From contig CAMWXJ010000014.1 in assembly GCA_947178215.1 (NCBI GenBank), positions 1-64,000 of the forward strand: a stretch of 64,000 nt of DNA, in the 5' to 3' direction. The DNA is from an uncultured Porphyromonadaceae bacterium. GTDB lineage: Bacteria > Bacteroidota > Bacteroidia > Bacteroidales > Muribaculaceae. The first letter of the stretch is position 1. Every line of letters starts with the position of its first letter. Position numbers and translations under genes: made by a program. Under the pieces are notes generated by a model, which was not told the origin of the DNA, did not search any database, and was given only the letters and a program-made list of their open reading frames with translations. Shown piece by piece: positions 24,821-33,266 of this stretch.

Positions 24821-26164
24821 TCAGATTTCAGTCTGGCCGGCAGGCGCGCCTATGGTTGCTGCTTCGTCGGACTTTATCTCGCGTTCGTCGAAGCTTTGCT
24901 TGCGGTCGTCGCGGAAGAAAATGGCGAATAGTACGGCCACAACTGCCGCGTATGCGGCGAAGATATACCAGCAGGTGCGCCACCCTTCGAGCTGCATTTC
25001 GGGGCTGTCGGCCGGGTTGACGAAATGGTTGACAATGGCCATGGCTGATATGGTGCCTACTGTAGCACCGAGGCCGTTGGTCATTATCATGAACAGTCCC
25101 TGAGCCGAAGAACGTATCTCTGAGCCGGTCATCTTGTCGACATAAAGACCTCCGGACACATTGAAGAAGTCAAAGGCTATGCCATAGACAATACATGAGA
25201 GGATGAACATCCACACACCGCCGGCGGGGTCGCCGAGGCCGAAAAAGCCGAAACGTCCGAACCATGCAATCATAGATATGAGCATGACGCCCTTGATGCC
25301 GAAACGTTTCAGGAAGAAGGGAATGAACAGGATGCATACCGTTTCCGACATCTGCGAGAGCGAGATGAGGGCGTTAGCGTTGCGGGCAGCCCATGCCGAG
25401 GCATATTCAGGTATATCCTTGAAGCCTGTGATATAGGGATTAGCGTAGCCGTTGGTGATTTGGAGCGACACGCCGAGCAGCATCGAGAAGATAAAGAAGA
25501 GCGCCATTTTACGCTGCTTGAATAGTGCGAAAGCACGCAGCCCGAGCGCGTCGGTCATGCCGCCGGCCGCCGAGGCTTTCGACACCGGGCAGGCCGGCAT
25601 GGTGGGTGCGTAGAGAAACATCACAATGCTCAGTGCCGCCGATACGAACATCTGCATGTATGTCGACTGGAAAGAGGCGTTCTCAGGTCCTGCAAAATTT
25701 ACGAAAAGCATTGCGACGATGAAACCTATGGTGCCGAACACGCGGATAGGGGGAAACGCGGTCACGGTGTCGAGTCCGTGCTTGGTGAGCGCGTTGAATG
25801 CCACCGAGTTGCATAGCCCTATCGTGGGCATGAAAAACGCCACCGAGAGTGAGTAGAGCGTAAAGAGTGGTGTAAAGGCTATGGTGTCGGTCGTCATGCA
25901 GTAGAAGCCGGCGGCTCCCATGAATATTGCAGCGAGTAGATGACAGATTGCAAGCATGCGCTGGGCAGGTATCCAGCGGTCGGCTATGATGCCTATAATC
26001 GAGGGCATGAACAGCGATACGATGCCCTGCACGGCGTAAAACCATCCTATTTCGGCTACGAGACCATTGCCGGCAAGGAAGTTGCCAAGCGACGTGAGGT
26101 AGGCGCCCCACACGGCAAATTCGATGAAACTGAGTAGTGACAGACGGAATTTGAGAGTTCCCAC
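24821..26164 (-). CDS. MFS transporter of the nucleoside:H+ symporter (NupG-like) group
   Basis: A 447-residue protein with 12 hydrophobic segments. The N-terminus KFRLSLLSFIEFAVWGAYLT and FYAVQGIVSLFMPSIIGIIA match the Nuc_H_symport family, as does the mid-protein AFPPIRVFGTIGFI. The start codon at 26164 is GTG. The tail after the last span is charged and cytoplasmic. Members of this group import nucleosides; some bacterial members use other substrates. It sits between the bifunctional-nuclease gene (upstream) and rsmE. Confidence 0.85.
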   Translation of the reverse strand: MGTLKFRLSLLSFIEFAVWGAYLTSLGNFLAGNGLVAEIGWFYAVQGIVSLFMPSIIGIIADRWIPAQRMLAICHLLAAIFMGAAGFYCMTTDTIAFTPLFTLYSLSVAFFMPTIGLCNSVAFNALTKHGLDTVTAFPPIRVFGTIGFIVAMLFVNFAGPENASFQSTYMQMFVSAALSIVMFLYAPTMPACPVSKASAAGGMTDALGLRAFALFKQRKMALFFIFSMLLGVSLQITNGYANPYITGFKDIPEYASAWAARNANALISLSQMSETVCILFIPFFLKRFGIKGVMLISMIAWFGRFGFFGLGDPAGGVWMFILSCIVYGIAFDFFNVSGGLYVDKMTGSEIRSSAQGLFMIMTNGLGATVGTISAMAIVNHFVNPADSPEMQLEGWRTCWYIFAAYAAVVAVLFAIFFRDDRKQSFDEREIKSDEAATIGAPAGQTEI

Positions 26165-26206
26165 GGTAGTGATGAAATGACAGGTTATATTGTTTTGTGT
26201 ATTTGC

Positions 26207-26836
26207 TTACTTGTGGCTCTTGCGTTTGAGGGCTTCGCTCACACGGGCGGCTTCCTCATACCGCTCTTCGGCTATGAGGTCGGCGAGCATGGATTGAAGC
26301 TGCTCTGTCGAGAGGTCGTCGAGCGGAGCTTCGTCCGACAACTCATCGGTAGGTGCTATACTCTCAATGTCGATGTCGTCTTCTCGGGCGGAAGCGGGCT
26401 GCGGTTCCTGCTCCATGACGAAGCCGGTCTCTTCGACAATCTCACGGGTAGTGTATATCGGCGAGCGGGTGCGCAGCGCAATGGCAATGGCGTCGGAGGT
26501 ACGGGCATCGAGCACCACCTCACAGCCCTCCTGGTTGACAAACACCAGCTCCGACCAGAAAGCTCCGTCCTCGAACTTATGAATGAACACCTCTTTTAGT
26601 CGTATGCCGAAAGCGTGGGCAAACGAAGCAAATATATCGTGAGTTATGGGGCGTGGAGGAGTGAAATTTTCAAGCCTCATGGCTATTGACTGCGCTTCAT
26701 TGGTGCCTATAACAATAGGGATGTAATGTGGCCCGTCGGTCTCGGCGAGTATGAGCGCATAGGCGCCTTTCTGGATTTCCTTGTAGGAGAGTCCGAGTAT
26801 GCGCAGGCTGATGCGTGAAGAGTCGTTGGCGTCCAT
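26207..26836 (-). CDS. Bifunctional nuclease (BFN)-family protein with C-terminal UVR motif
   Basis: A 209-residue protein. Residues about 8-140 form the BFN domain: GAYALILAETDGPHYIPIVI, then TNEAQSIAMRLENFTPPRP, then TSDAIAIALRTRSPIYTT. A Glu/Asp-rich linker follows. The last 40 residues, with LSTEQLQSMLADLIAEERYE and EAARVSEALKR, are a UVR (UvrB/UvrC-interaction-type) helical hairpin. Known BFN proteins in plants and bacteria have DNase and RNase activity; the fusion to a UVR motif is common in Bacteroidota. It is part of the long minus-strand operon after mnmA. Confidence 0.86.
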   Translation of the reverse strand: MDANDSSRISLRILGLSYKEIQKGAYALILAETDGPHYIPIVIGTNEAQSIAMRLENFTPPRPITHDIFASFAHAFGIRLKEVFIHKFEDGAFWSELVFVNQEGCEVVLDARTSDAIAIALRTRSPIYTTREIVEETGFVMEQEPQPASAREDDIDIESIAPTDELSDEAPLDDLSTEQLQSMLADLIAEERYEEAARVSEALKRKSHK

Positions 26837-26866
26837 GTGTCTTTTGTCGGTTGGAGATGAGAGAGA

Positions 26867-27961
26867 TTAGTGTGAGGCGATAACTCCCGAGCCGAGACAG
26901 ATGGCGCGGTCGGTAGTATAGATGACGGCAAACTGTCCGGGAGCTATTCCCTGTACCGGGGTGGAACTGCGCAGAGTCCATATTTCGGTGTCGGGATTGC
27001 GAGTAAGCGTACCTGACAGAAACTCGGGAGAGTGACGGTTCTTGAACGCTACCGGCGCCTCGATGCAGTCGGTTACCTGCCACGGATTGCGTGTAATCCA
27101 GTGCATTTCCGACAGGGTGATGGTCGTGCCATACTGCAATGGGGTATCATAGCCCCGCGACACATAGAGAGTGTTGGTGGCGACCTCTTTCTTTATCACG
27201 AACCATGGGCCGCCCGAAAGGCCAAGCCCCTTGCGCTGGCCTATGGTGTGGAACCAGAAGCCGCGGTGAGTTCCGAGCTCGCGGCCGGTCTCGATCTCCA
27301 CTATCGGGCCCGGGTTGTCGCCGAGATGACGGCGTATGAAGTCGTTGTAGTTGATGTTGCCCAGGAAGCAGATACCCTGGCTGTCGCGTCGGTAGGCATT
27401 GGGCAGGTGCTGCTCGATAGCTATCTCGCGGACGCGGCTTTTGGGTATGTCGCCAAGCGGGAACACAAGCTTGCGGAGTTGAGGGTAGGTTATGCGTGCC
27501 AGGAAGTCGGTCTGGTCCTTGACGGGGTCTACGGCTGTGGCAAGATATTTGAGGCCGTCGTCGCCAATCAGTGTGGACGCATAATGACCGGTAGCCGTGA
27601 GGTCGAAGTCCTTGCCCCAGCGCTCCTCGAAGTACCCGAATTTGATAATTCGGTTGCACATGATGTCGGGATTGGGCGTGAGGCCGGCTCTGACGGTGTT
27701 GAGCGCGTATTCCATCACATTGTCCCAGTATTCCTTGTGCAGACTGACTATTTCGAGGGGCAGATTGAAACGTGAGGCTATAAGGCGGCACATCTCTATG
27801 TCCTCCTCGGCCGAGCAGTCGCCTTCGTCGGTGTCAAGGCCGATACGTATGTAGAACAATTGTATGTCTGGTCCATAGCCTTGTTCGATTAGGCGATACA
27901 AGGCGACTGCCGAGTCGACGCCGCCCGAGATGAGCATCGCAATGGATGGAGTCGCGCTCAT
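26867..27961 (-). CDS. mnmA: tRNA-specific 2-thiouridylase
   Basis: A 364-residue enzyme that thiolates U34 in Lys, Glu and Gln tRNAs. The ATP-pyrophosphatase loop SGGVDS is at 12-17. The two catalytic cysteines are Cys102 in DIMCNRIIKF and Cys198 in DSQGICFLG. The start overlaps the end of the DoxX gene by four bases. The sulfur donor genes are not in this window. Confidence 0.95.
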   Translation of the reverse strand: MSATPSIAMLISGGVDSAVALYRLIEQGYGPDIQLFYIRIGLDTDEGDCSAEEDIEMCRLIASRFNLPLEIVSLHKEYWDNVMEYALNTVRAGLTPNPDIMCNRIIKFGYFEERWGKDFDLTATGHYASTLIGDDGLKYLATAVDPVKDQTDFLARITYPQLRKLVFPLGDIPKSRVREIAIEQHLPNAYRRDSQGICFLGNINYNDFIRRHLGDNPGPIVEIETGRELGTHRGFWFHTIGQRKGLGLSGGPWFVIKKEVATNTLYVSRGYDTPLQYGTTITLSEMHWITRNPWQVTDCIEAPVAFKNRHSPEFLSGTLTRNPDTEIWTLRSSTPVQGIAPGQFAVIYTTDRAICLGSGVIASH

Positions 27962-28476
27962 GCTTCGGAAAGAATCTTTTCATCCTCATTGGCCTCGGCG
28001 CCGCGTTGGCCTATGAGGTAAAGCGTTATGCAATAGTCGACCGATATTTTCCCGGGACCTGAAATGAGGATGAAGAGGAAAATGCCGATGAACATGATAG
28101 GCAGATAGCCCGGCTGAGTGGAGTCTATGCCGTAGATTGAAGTCGACGGGATTAGGCTGTGGAGGATATACCATTCCGATGCTATCATCGACACTATCGA
28201 CGGGATTACCGCCAGGCGTGTCAGGAAGCCGACCATGATACAGAGCGAACATGTCAGCTCGATGATAATCATAAGGGTCAGACATGTGGTCGATGACCAT
28301 CCGAACACACTCGGAAAATCGACTGACATGGCATGGTAGTTGACGAGCTGACGGATGCCGAACTGCAAGAACATCACTCCGACGAAAAGACGCATGTAGA
28401 GGCGGCCGAGGTTGGAGTAGGAATAGCCTGTGAATTTAAGAAACAGGCGGGAGAGTAGGTCGGTGAACTTTCTCAT
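27958..28476 (-). CDS. DoxX-family membrane protein
   Basis: A 172-residue protein with four hydrophobic segments, among them YMRLFVGVMFLQFGIRQLVN and CLTLMIIIELTCSLCIMVGF, and a polar C-terminal tail. It fits the DoxX/SURF4-like group, whose members appear in redox or envelope-stress settings but with no settled function. It is coupled by a 4-base overlap to mnmA and follows a thioredoxin-fold gene by 14 bases, so a redox link is plausible. Confidence 0.8.
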   Translation of the reverse strand: MRKFTDLLSRLFLKFTGYSYSNLGRLYMRLFVGVMFLQFGIRQLVNYHAMSVDFPSVFGWSSTTCLTLMIIIELTCSLCIMVGFLTRLAVIPSIVSMIASEWYILHSLIPSTSIYGIDSTQPGYLPIMFIGIFLFILISGPGKISVDYCITLYLIGQRGAEANEDEKILSEA

Positions 28477-28490
28477 ATTGTGGACGGCTG

Positions 28491-29375
28491 TTACAGGCTG
28501 TTGAACAGATTTATCAGCTGATTTGTCGACGTGCCCTTATCAATAATGTTGAGATTTTTGTCAAGTACGTAGATAGTGGGGAAGTTGCGCAGGTCGTAGA
28601 TCGAGGCTGCGTCGGGAGCCGCGCCCACAATCCAGCCCTCAGGATAGCGCGAGGCGAGCGATTTCCACTCGTCGTCGGGCTTGCCGGGAGTAATGGCGGC
28701 AATGCGTATTAGCCCTTTTTTAACGAGCAGGTTCGCGGTAGGGTTAGCTGCGATGCGTCCGCGGGAAATCATGCTGTCGACGTCGCGCGGGTCGTTGAAA
28801 AACAGTATGACATATTGGGCCGTGTCGGCGTCGAGTGTGTGCGATACTCCAAGAGAGTCGGTGTATTGAAGCTTGGGTGCCTCCATACCTTTGGCGCTGC
28901 CCGAAAGGATGCGGGCGTGGGCGGCGTAGTGCTCCTTGGTATCGCGGTCGATCTTCTTGTTCTCGGCGATTGCACGCGCAAAGGGGATATACGCCTCGTC
29001 GGAACGGAAAGTGGCGGTGTCTGAGTACATTATTGCCTCGGCCTGCTGAACCACAAACAGCAGCTCTTTGGGCTGCTTTTCGAGAGAGCCGAGCAATTTG
29101 TAGATAGAGCGCATCACAGCGTGGCGGGAGCCTGCTTTCATAAGGTCGACATATGTGTCAAACGACTTGGCGAACTTGGCTTTCGACGAGAGCGCCTGCT
29201 TGAAGTTGCAGCGGTCCCAGTAATGTTCGAGCAGGTAGCCGGTACGGTCTTGGAGGCTGGTGAGTTCGTCGGGGACCTCAGGCAGTGGAAAGAGAGGATC
29301 AGTCGACGACTGGGCGGTAGCCGGGATTATGGTGGCGGCTACTGCTAAGAGTGCAAATAGTATGCGATGAATCAT
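28491..29375 (-). CDS. DUF5106-type exported thioredoxin-fold protein without CXXC
   Basis: A 294-residue protein with a signal peptide (MIHRILFALLAVAATIIPATA). Residues about 35-150 are helical and match the DUF5106 region (DRTGYLLEHYWDRCNFKQAL). Residues about 160-294 have the thioredoxin-like pattern: AQYVILFFNDPRDVDSM at the usual active-site position and YDLRNFPTIYVLDKNLNI with the cis-Pro. In related proteins the active-site loop reads DPDC or has CxxC; here no Cys is present, so redox chemistry is doubtful. It heads the long minus-strand operon. Confidence 0.78.
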   Translation of the reverse strand: MIHRILFALLAVAATIIPATAQSSTDPLFPLPEVPDELTSLQDRTGYLLEHYWDRCNFKQALSSKAKFAKSFDTYVDLMKAGSRHAVMRSIYKLLGSLEKQPKELLFVVQQAEAIMYSDTATFRSDEAYIPFARAIAENKKIDRDTKEHYAAHARILSGSAKGMEAPKLQYTDSLGVSHTLDADTAQYVILFFNDPRDVDSMISRGRIAANPTANLLVKKGLIRIAAITPGKPDDEWKSLASRYPEGWIVGAAPDAASIYDLRNFPTIYVLDKNLNIIDKGTSTNQLINLFNSL

Positions 29376-29440
29376 AGAGCTTTGCGATTAAAAATGAAGA
29401 GGATGAGAGTGGCTATGGCCTTGCGGCCCATAAAACCACA

Positions 29441-29470
29441 CAAAATTAATAAAAAATCATGAAACACAAA
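29441..29470 (-). promoter_or_regulatory. Probable promoter of the DUF5106-to-DUF6377 operon
   Basis: On the minus strand TTTG (29470-29467), 18 bases, then TAATTTTG (29448-29441). The spacing is slightly short of the usual 19-21. It lies 66 bases before the ATG at 29375. Confidence 0.55.
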
Positions 29471-29501
29471 CACCCGCCGCTGCAAATAGCAGTGGCGGGT
29501 G
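29471..29501 (-). terminator. Terminator of feoAB
   Basis: A 13 bp stem with one G-U pair: CACCCGCCGCTGC (29471-29483) with GCAGTGGCGGGTG (29489-29501) and a 5-base loop. The feoAB stop is 40 bases earlier on the minus strand, and a T-rich stretch follows. Confidence 0.8.
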
Positions 29502-29541
29502 CCGGTGATTTGATATGCGATTCGATATGTCGCGGGTCGGC

Positions 29542-31977
29542 TCAGAAGAGTAGTGCGACACGGTAGACGAGAAATGCCACAATCCAGGCGACAACTGTGC
29601 TGTAACCCGCCGAGAAGAGAGAATATCGCCATGAACCTGTCTCACGCGCGATAGCCGCGAGGGTAGCGATACAAGGGCAGAACAGCAGCACAAACACGAG
29701 GAAAGCGAGGGACGAGGCCGGAGTGAAGTCTGGCTTTCCGGTGGCCGGGTTTATCTGCTGGATGCGCTGCCCGAGCATCTGGTTGGTCGCCTCTTCATCT
29801 CCGGTGTATAGCACTCCAAGGCTCGACACTACAATCTCTTTGGCAGGGATACCGGCTACGGCCGCTACCGAGGCGCGCCATGACATGCCTATCGGCTCCA
29901 TGACGGGGTTAATGGCTTTGCCTATCATCTCAAGGAATGAGTCGGAAGCGGTGTTGATTTCCGAGTCATCGAGTGTGGATTCAGTGGCAGCCATGGCAGC
30001 TGCGTCGTCATCGTGGTGAGGGAAATAGTCGAGAGCCCACACTATTATGCTCGCGATGAGGATTATGCCGCCCATTTTGCGCAGATACTGCTCGCCTTTG
30101 CCCCACATGTGACGGAGCGACGCCTTGAATGTCGGGAGTCGGTAGGGGGGTAGCTCGATTACAAACGGCACAACATCGGTCTTGAACCAGAAACGGCGCA
30201 GCAACTTTGAGGTGCCTACCGCCACCAGTACGCCAAGCAGATAGAGCGCAGCTATCACGAGCGCGGCGTGTGTAGAAAAGAACGTGCCTACAAGAAGCAC
30301 ATAGATAGGCAGGCGGGCCGAGCACGACATGAATGGGGTAATGAGGATAGTGACGATGCGCGACGCACGACTCTCGATAGCCCTTGATGCCATAATCGCC
30401 GGCACGGAGCATCCGAAGCCCATAATCATGGGGATAAACGATTTGCCGTGCAGACCGATATGGTGCATGAGTCTGTCCATTATGAACGCTGCCCTTGACA
30501 TATATCCTGAATCTTCAAGAAACGAGATGCAGAAGTAGAGTATGAGGATGTTGGGGAGGAACACTATCACTGCGCCAACGCCTCCGATTATGCCGTCGCA
30601 CACGAGGTCTTTTACAGGGCCGTCGGGCAGGATGCTGCGCACCAAATCGCCGAGCGCGCTCACGCCCGACTCAATCCATTCCATGGGATAACCTCCTATG
30701 GCGAATGTGGCCCAGAAAATGAATATCATTATGGCAAGGAAGATAGGGAAGCCGAACAGCGGCGAGGTGACTATGCTGTCGATTATACGGGTGCGCTGGG
30801 TGGTGTCGACCTCTCCCTTGGAAAGTGTTTCAGCGAGCGCGCCCGCGATAAAGCCATATTTCTCGGCTGCTATCGACGATACAATATCTTCGCTTGTAGC
30901 GCTTTCTACCTGTTCGACAAGGCTGTCGCGCAATTCCAGATACTTGCGGTATTCGTCGGGTGATGTGGATGTACGTATGATGTCCTCGGCCTCAGAGTCG
31001 TGTTCGAGCGTCTTTATTGCGAGATATCGGGGCGAGAAACGGTGGTCGATATTCTTGGCGGCTTTCAGCGCGCGGTTGAGCGTTTTGACCGCCTCTTCCG
31101 TCGCGCTGCTGAGCTGCACGTGGACGTGTCGCACCGCTTCCGAGCGGTCCTCGTATACGTCGATTACGGTGTCGAAAAGGCAGTCGATGCCTCGGCCGTC
31201 GCGACTCACCGTTGGCACGATAGGCACGCCTATCATGCCTGCGAGCAATCCGAAGTCGAGATTGTCGCCCGAGGCTTCAAGCTCGTCGTACATGTTCAGC
31301 GCTATCACCATGGGGCGGTCCATGTCAATAAGCTCCGTGGTGAGGTAAAGATTGCGCTCGAGGTTAGAGGCCACTACGACGTTAATGATTACGTCGGGAG
31401 TGTTGTCGCGCAGATAGCGACGCACATAAAGCTCCTCCGGCGAATATGAGTCGAGAGAGTAGGTACCAGGCAGGTCGACGATGTTGAATGTGTAGCCTTT
31501 GTGGTGGAACACTCCCGCCTTGGCGTCGACGGTGACACCGGAATAGTTGCCCACATGCTCATGTGCGCCCGAGGCTATGTTGAATAACGAAGTCTTGCCA
31601 CAGTTAGGGTTGCCGATAAGGGCTACATTGATTGTGCGGTGTGACTTGTCGTAGGCGTTGGCCGGCGGAGCTTCGACAACGGGGCACTCGTCGTAGTTGA
31701 ACTCTCGGGTGGTGGGATGTGAGGAGTGCGCTCCGGCAGCGTCGGTTCCGTCGGAAAGGGGCACGACATCGATTAGATTGGCTTCGGAGCGTCGCAGGCT
31801 CACTTCGTAGCCCATAATCTGATACTTCACGGGGTCGTGAAGCGGGGCCTGAAGCATGACCTTTACGGTCTTGCCTCCCACGAATCCCATTTCAATCAGG
31901 CGTTTGCGGAAAGCGCCATGACCGAGTATCTTGACTATTTGGGCTTCCTGGCCCGGGCGGAGTTCAGATAATCGCAT
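29542..31977 (-). CDS. feoB: Ferrous iron transporter, FeoA-FeoB fusion
   Basis: An 811-residue protein. Residues 1-75 are a FeoA SH3-like domain (SELRPGQEAQIVKILGHG). After a linker the FeoB G domain follows: G1 GNPNCGKTS (122-130), G2 Thr149, G3 DLPG (168-171), G4 NMYD (228-231). The C-terminal membrane part has the two Gate motifs, around SPLFGFPIFLAIMIFIFWAT and FIPMIMGFGCSVPAIMASRA, and ends with several spans. It imports Fe2+ across the inner membrane. Having FeoA fused to the N-terminus of FeoB is usual in Bacteroidota and removes the need for a separate feoA. A glycosyltransferase ends 6 bases upstream. Confidence 0.96.
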   Translation of the reverse strand: MRLSELRPGQEAQIVKILGHGAFRKRLIEMGFVGGKTVKVMLQAPLHDPVKYQIMGYEVSLRRSEANLIDVVPLSDGTDAAGAHSSHPTTREFNYDECPVVEAPPANAYDKSHRTINVALIGNPNCGKTSLFNIASGAHEHVGNYSGVTVDAKAGVFHHKGYTFNIVDLPGTYSLDSYSPEELYVRRYLRDNTPDVIINVVVASNLERNLYLTTELIDMDRPMVIALNMYDELEASGDNLDFGLLAGMIGVPIVPTVSRDGRGIDCLFDTVIDVYEDRSEAVRHVHVQLSSATEEAVKTLNRALKAAKNIDHRFSPRYLAIKTLEHDSEAEDIIRTSTSPDEYRKYLELRDSLVEQVESATSEDIVSSIAAEKYGFIAGALAETLSKGEVDTTQRTRIIDSIVTSPLFGFPIFLAIMIFIFWATFAIGGYPMEWIESGVSALGDLVRSILPDGPVKDLVCDGIIGGVGAVIVFLPNILILYFCISFLEDSGYMSRAAFIMDRLMHHIGLHGKSFIPMIMGFGCSVPAIMASRAIESRASRIVTILITPFMSCSARLPIYVLLVGTFFSTHAALVIAALYLLGVLVAVGTSKLLRRFWFKTDVVPFVIELPPYRLPTFKASLRHMWGKGEQYLRKMGGIILIASIIVWALDYFPHHDDDAAAMAATESTLDDSEINTASDSFLEMIGKAINPVMEPIGMSWRASVAAVAGIPAKEIVVSSLGVLYTGDEEATNQMLGQRIQQINPATGKPDFTPASSLAFLVFVLLFCPCIATLAAIARETGSWRYSLFSAGYSTVVAWIVAFLVYRVALLF

Positions 31978-31983
31978 TTGTAA

Positions 31984-32757
31984 TCAGCTGTTTTTGTGTT
32001 CGTTTTGGTTGAAGTCGCGCTCCGCGAGCTTGCTCATCAGTGTCATCTGATAGATTGCCGACATATAGGAGCGCGCTATGCCGCGCCGTCCGCTACGCCA
32101 AGCGCCTCCAACTATCAGTGTGCGCAGGAAAAACCACAGCGGCCTGAACATCATCGACGCGGCGCCGAAATGGCGGTGTGCGCGTTTCGGCAGTTCGTTG
32201 TCGGTGTAGCGGTTGAGCTTGTCTATGCGCGACGTCATTGGGGAATTGTCGAGGTGTCGCAACCAGAGGTCACGTCGCCGTGACGGAATCTTCATTACCG
32301 GACCGTCGACGTGCGGCCGCGAATGGATTGTCGGGGGCCATGTCGTGCGGTCGTGCAAGAAAAAACGTAACTGGTAGTCGGGCGTGTCGTTGACCTGTCG
32401 GCCCATGAAAAGATTGAGGCGTGGAATTAACAAGGCGGTCTCATAACCCGGCTCATTCACACGAGAATAGAGATATTCTCGCAGCTGCGGAGTCACCACC
32501 TCATCGGCGTCGACCACCAGTACCCAGGGGTTTGACGCCTGGTGGATAGCGAAGTCACGCGCTACCTCGCAAATGTTGTTGTCGTTTCGTGGAAATGTCA
32601 CGATACGGCACCCATAGGCGCGAGCAATATCGAGCGTGGTATCGCTGCTTTCCATGTCGCACACCAGAATTTCGTCGAAGTCTTTGACTGAATCAAGGAC
32701 CTGAGCAAGATGCCCGGAGGCGTTGTAAGTATTGATTACTACCGAAATTTTCGACAT
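31984..32757 (-). CDS. Family 2 glycosyltransferase (LPS core, WaaE/KdtX-like)
   Basis: A 257-residue enzyme from the ATG at 32757 (MSKISVVINTYNASGHLAQV); a longer frame begins 15 codons earlier but the family starts here. Motifs: LVCDMESSDTTLDIARAYG, NPWVLVVDADEVVTPQLREY with the DAD metal site, and a C-terminal part with ARRGIARSYMSAIYQMTLMS-like basic helices. It resembles the short GT2 enzymes that add heptose or glucose to the LPS inner core. It is immediately upstream of feoAB with no obvious promoter between. Confidence 0.85.
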   Translation of the reverse strand: MSKISVVINTYNASGHLAQVLDSVKDFDEILVCDMESSDTTLDIARAYGCRIVTFPRNDNNICEVARDFAIHQASNPWVLVVDADEVVTPQLREYLYSRVNEPGYETALLIPRLNLFMGRQVNDTPDYQLRFFLHDRTTWPPTIHSRPHVDGPVMKIPSRRRDLWLRHLDNSPMTSRIDKLNRYTDNELPKRAHRHFGAASMMFRPLWFFLRTLIVGGAWRSGRRGIARSYMSAIYQMTLMSKLAERDFNQNEHKNS

Positions 32758-32808
32758 CTCTTTGACGTTGTAGTTATGACGTGGAATAGATGTGTGTGTC
32801 ACTCACTG

Positions 32809-32844
32809 CTCGCCCCGCCGGGCTGTGGAGCGGGGCGGGGCGAG
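32809..32844 (-). terminator. Very GC-rich hairpin after the small HTH gene
   Basis: A perfect 11 bp stem, CTCGCCCCGCC (32809-32819) with GGCGGGGCGAG (32834-32844), and a 14-base loop. It lies about 20 bases after the HTH stop and 50 bases before the glycosyltransferase start. No T-run follows it on the minus strand, so it may act as a partial terminator or an mRNA 3'-end stabiliser. Confidence 0.65.
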
Positions 32845-32863
32845 AAAGAGGTTGATGGAGATA

Positions 32864-33121
32864 TTATGCCTTTTCCTGATTTTTCAGGATCTCCACGGCC
32901 ATGTCGTAGATGGTCTCATCGTCGAGTACTACGATGCCGCCGTCAGGGCCCGGTTCAATGTGGACGCCGGCGTTTTTGCCAAATTCATAGTTAGCGCCGC
33001 CGAAATAGTTGCGGACTGTCTGAACGGTGACGTTGAGCTTGTCGGCGATTTGGTGGGTCGCTCCGTCGGGCAGGCTGTCTTTGAGGCGGCGCAGCTCGTT
33101 GAATGTGATGGTTTTAGCCAT
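32864..33121 (-). CDS. Small helix-turn-helix DNA-binding protein
   Basis: An 85-residue protein. The core has a Cro/LacI-like helix-turn-helix: ELRRLKDSLPDGATHQIADK then LNVTVQTVRNYFGGANY. A short beta segment (VHIEPGPDGGIVVLDDETIY) and a C-terminal helix follow. I know similar small proteins as conserved Bacteroidales hypotheticals; their targets are unknown. It stands alone between the Bat operon end (145-base gap with a TATAAAACATG-type AT-rich stretch and no gene) and a glycosyltransferase, with a strong hairpin behind it. Confidence 0.7.
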   Translation of the reverse strand: MAKTITFNELRRLKDSLPDGATHQIADKLNVTVQTVRNYFGGANYEFGKNAGVHIEPGPDGGIVVLDDETIYDMAVEILKNQEKA

Positions 33122-33266
33122 ATTAACGGGTGTTTATGATGGTTGAAGATTTACAGTAGGGGAGATTATTCGAGGGTGAATTTAGCAAGAATAATTGATA
33201 CCGTCGCTATTGCGGGTGTGATTTTTTTATATGTTATAAAACATGTTTTGCGTATTTCGCCCTTAG

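Noticed and set aside
27032-27775. A 247-codon plus-strand frame opposite mnmA
   Set aside because: Antisense to a certain enzyme gene; no domain or start signal of its own.
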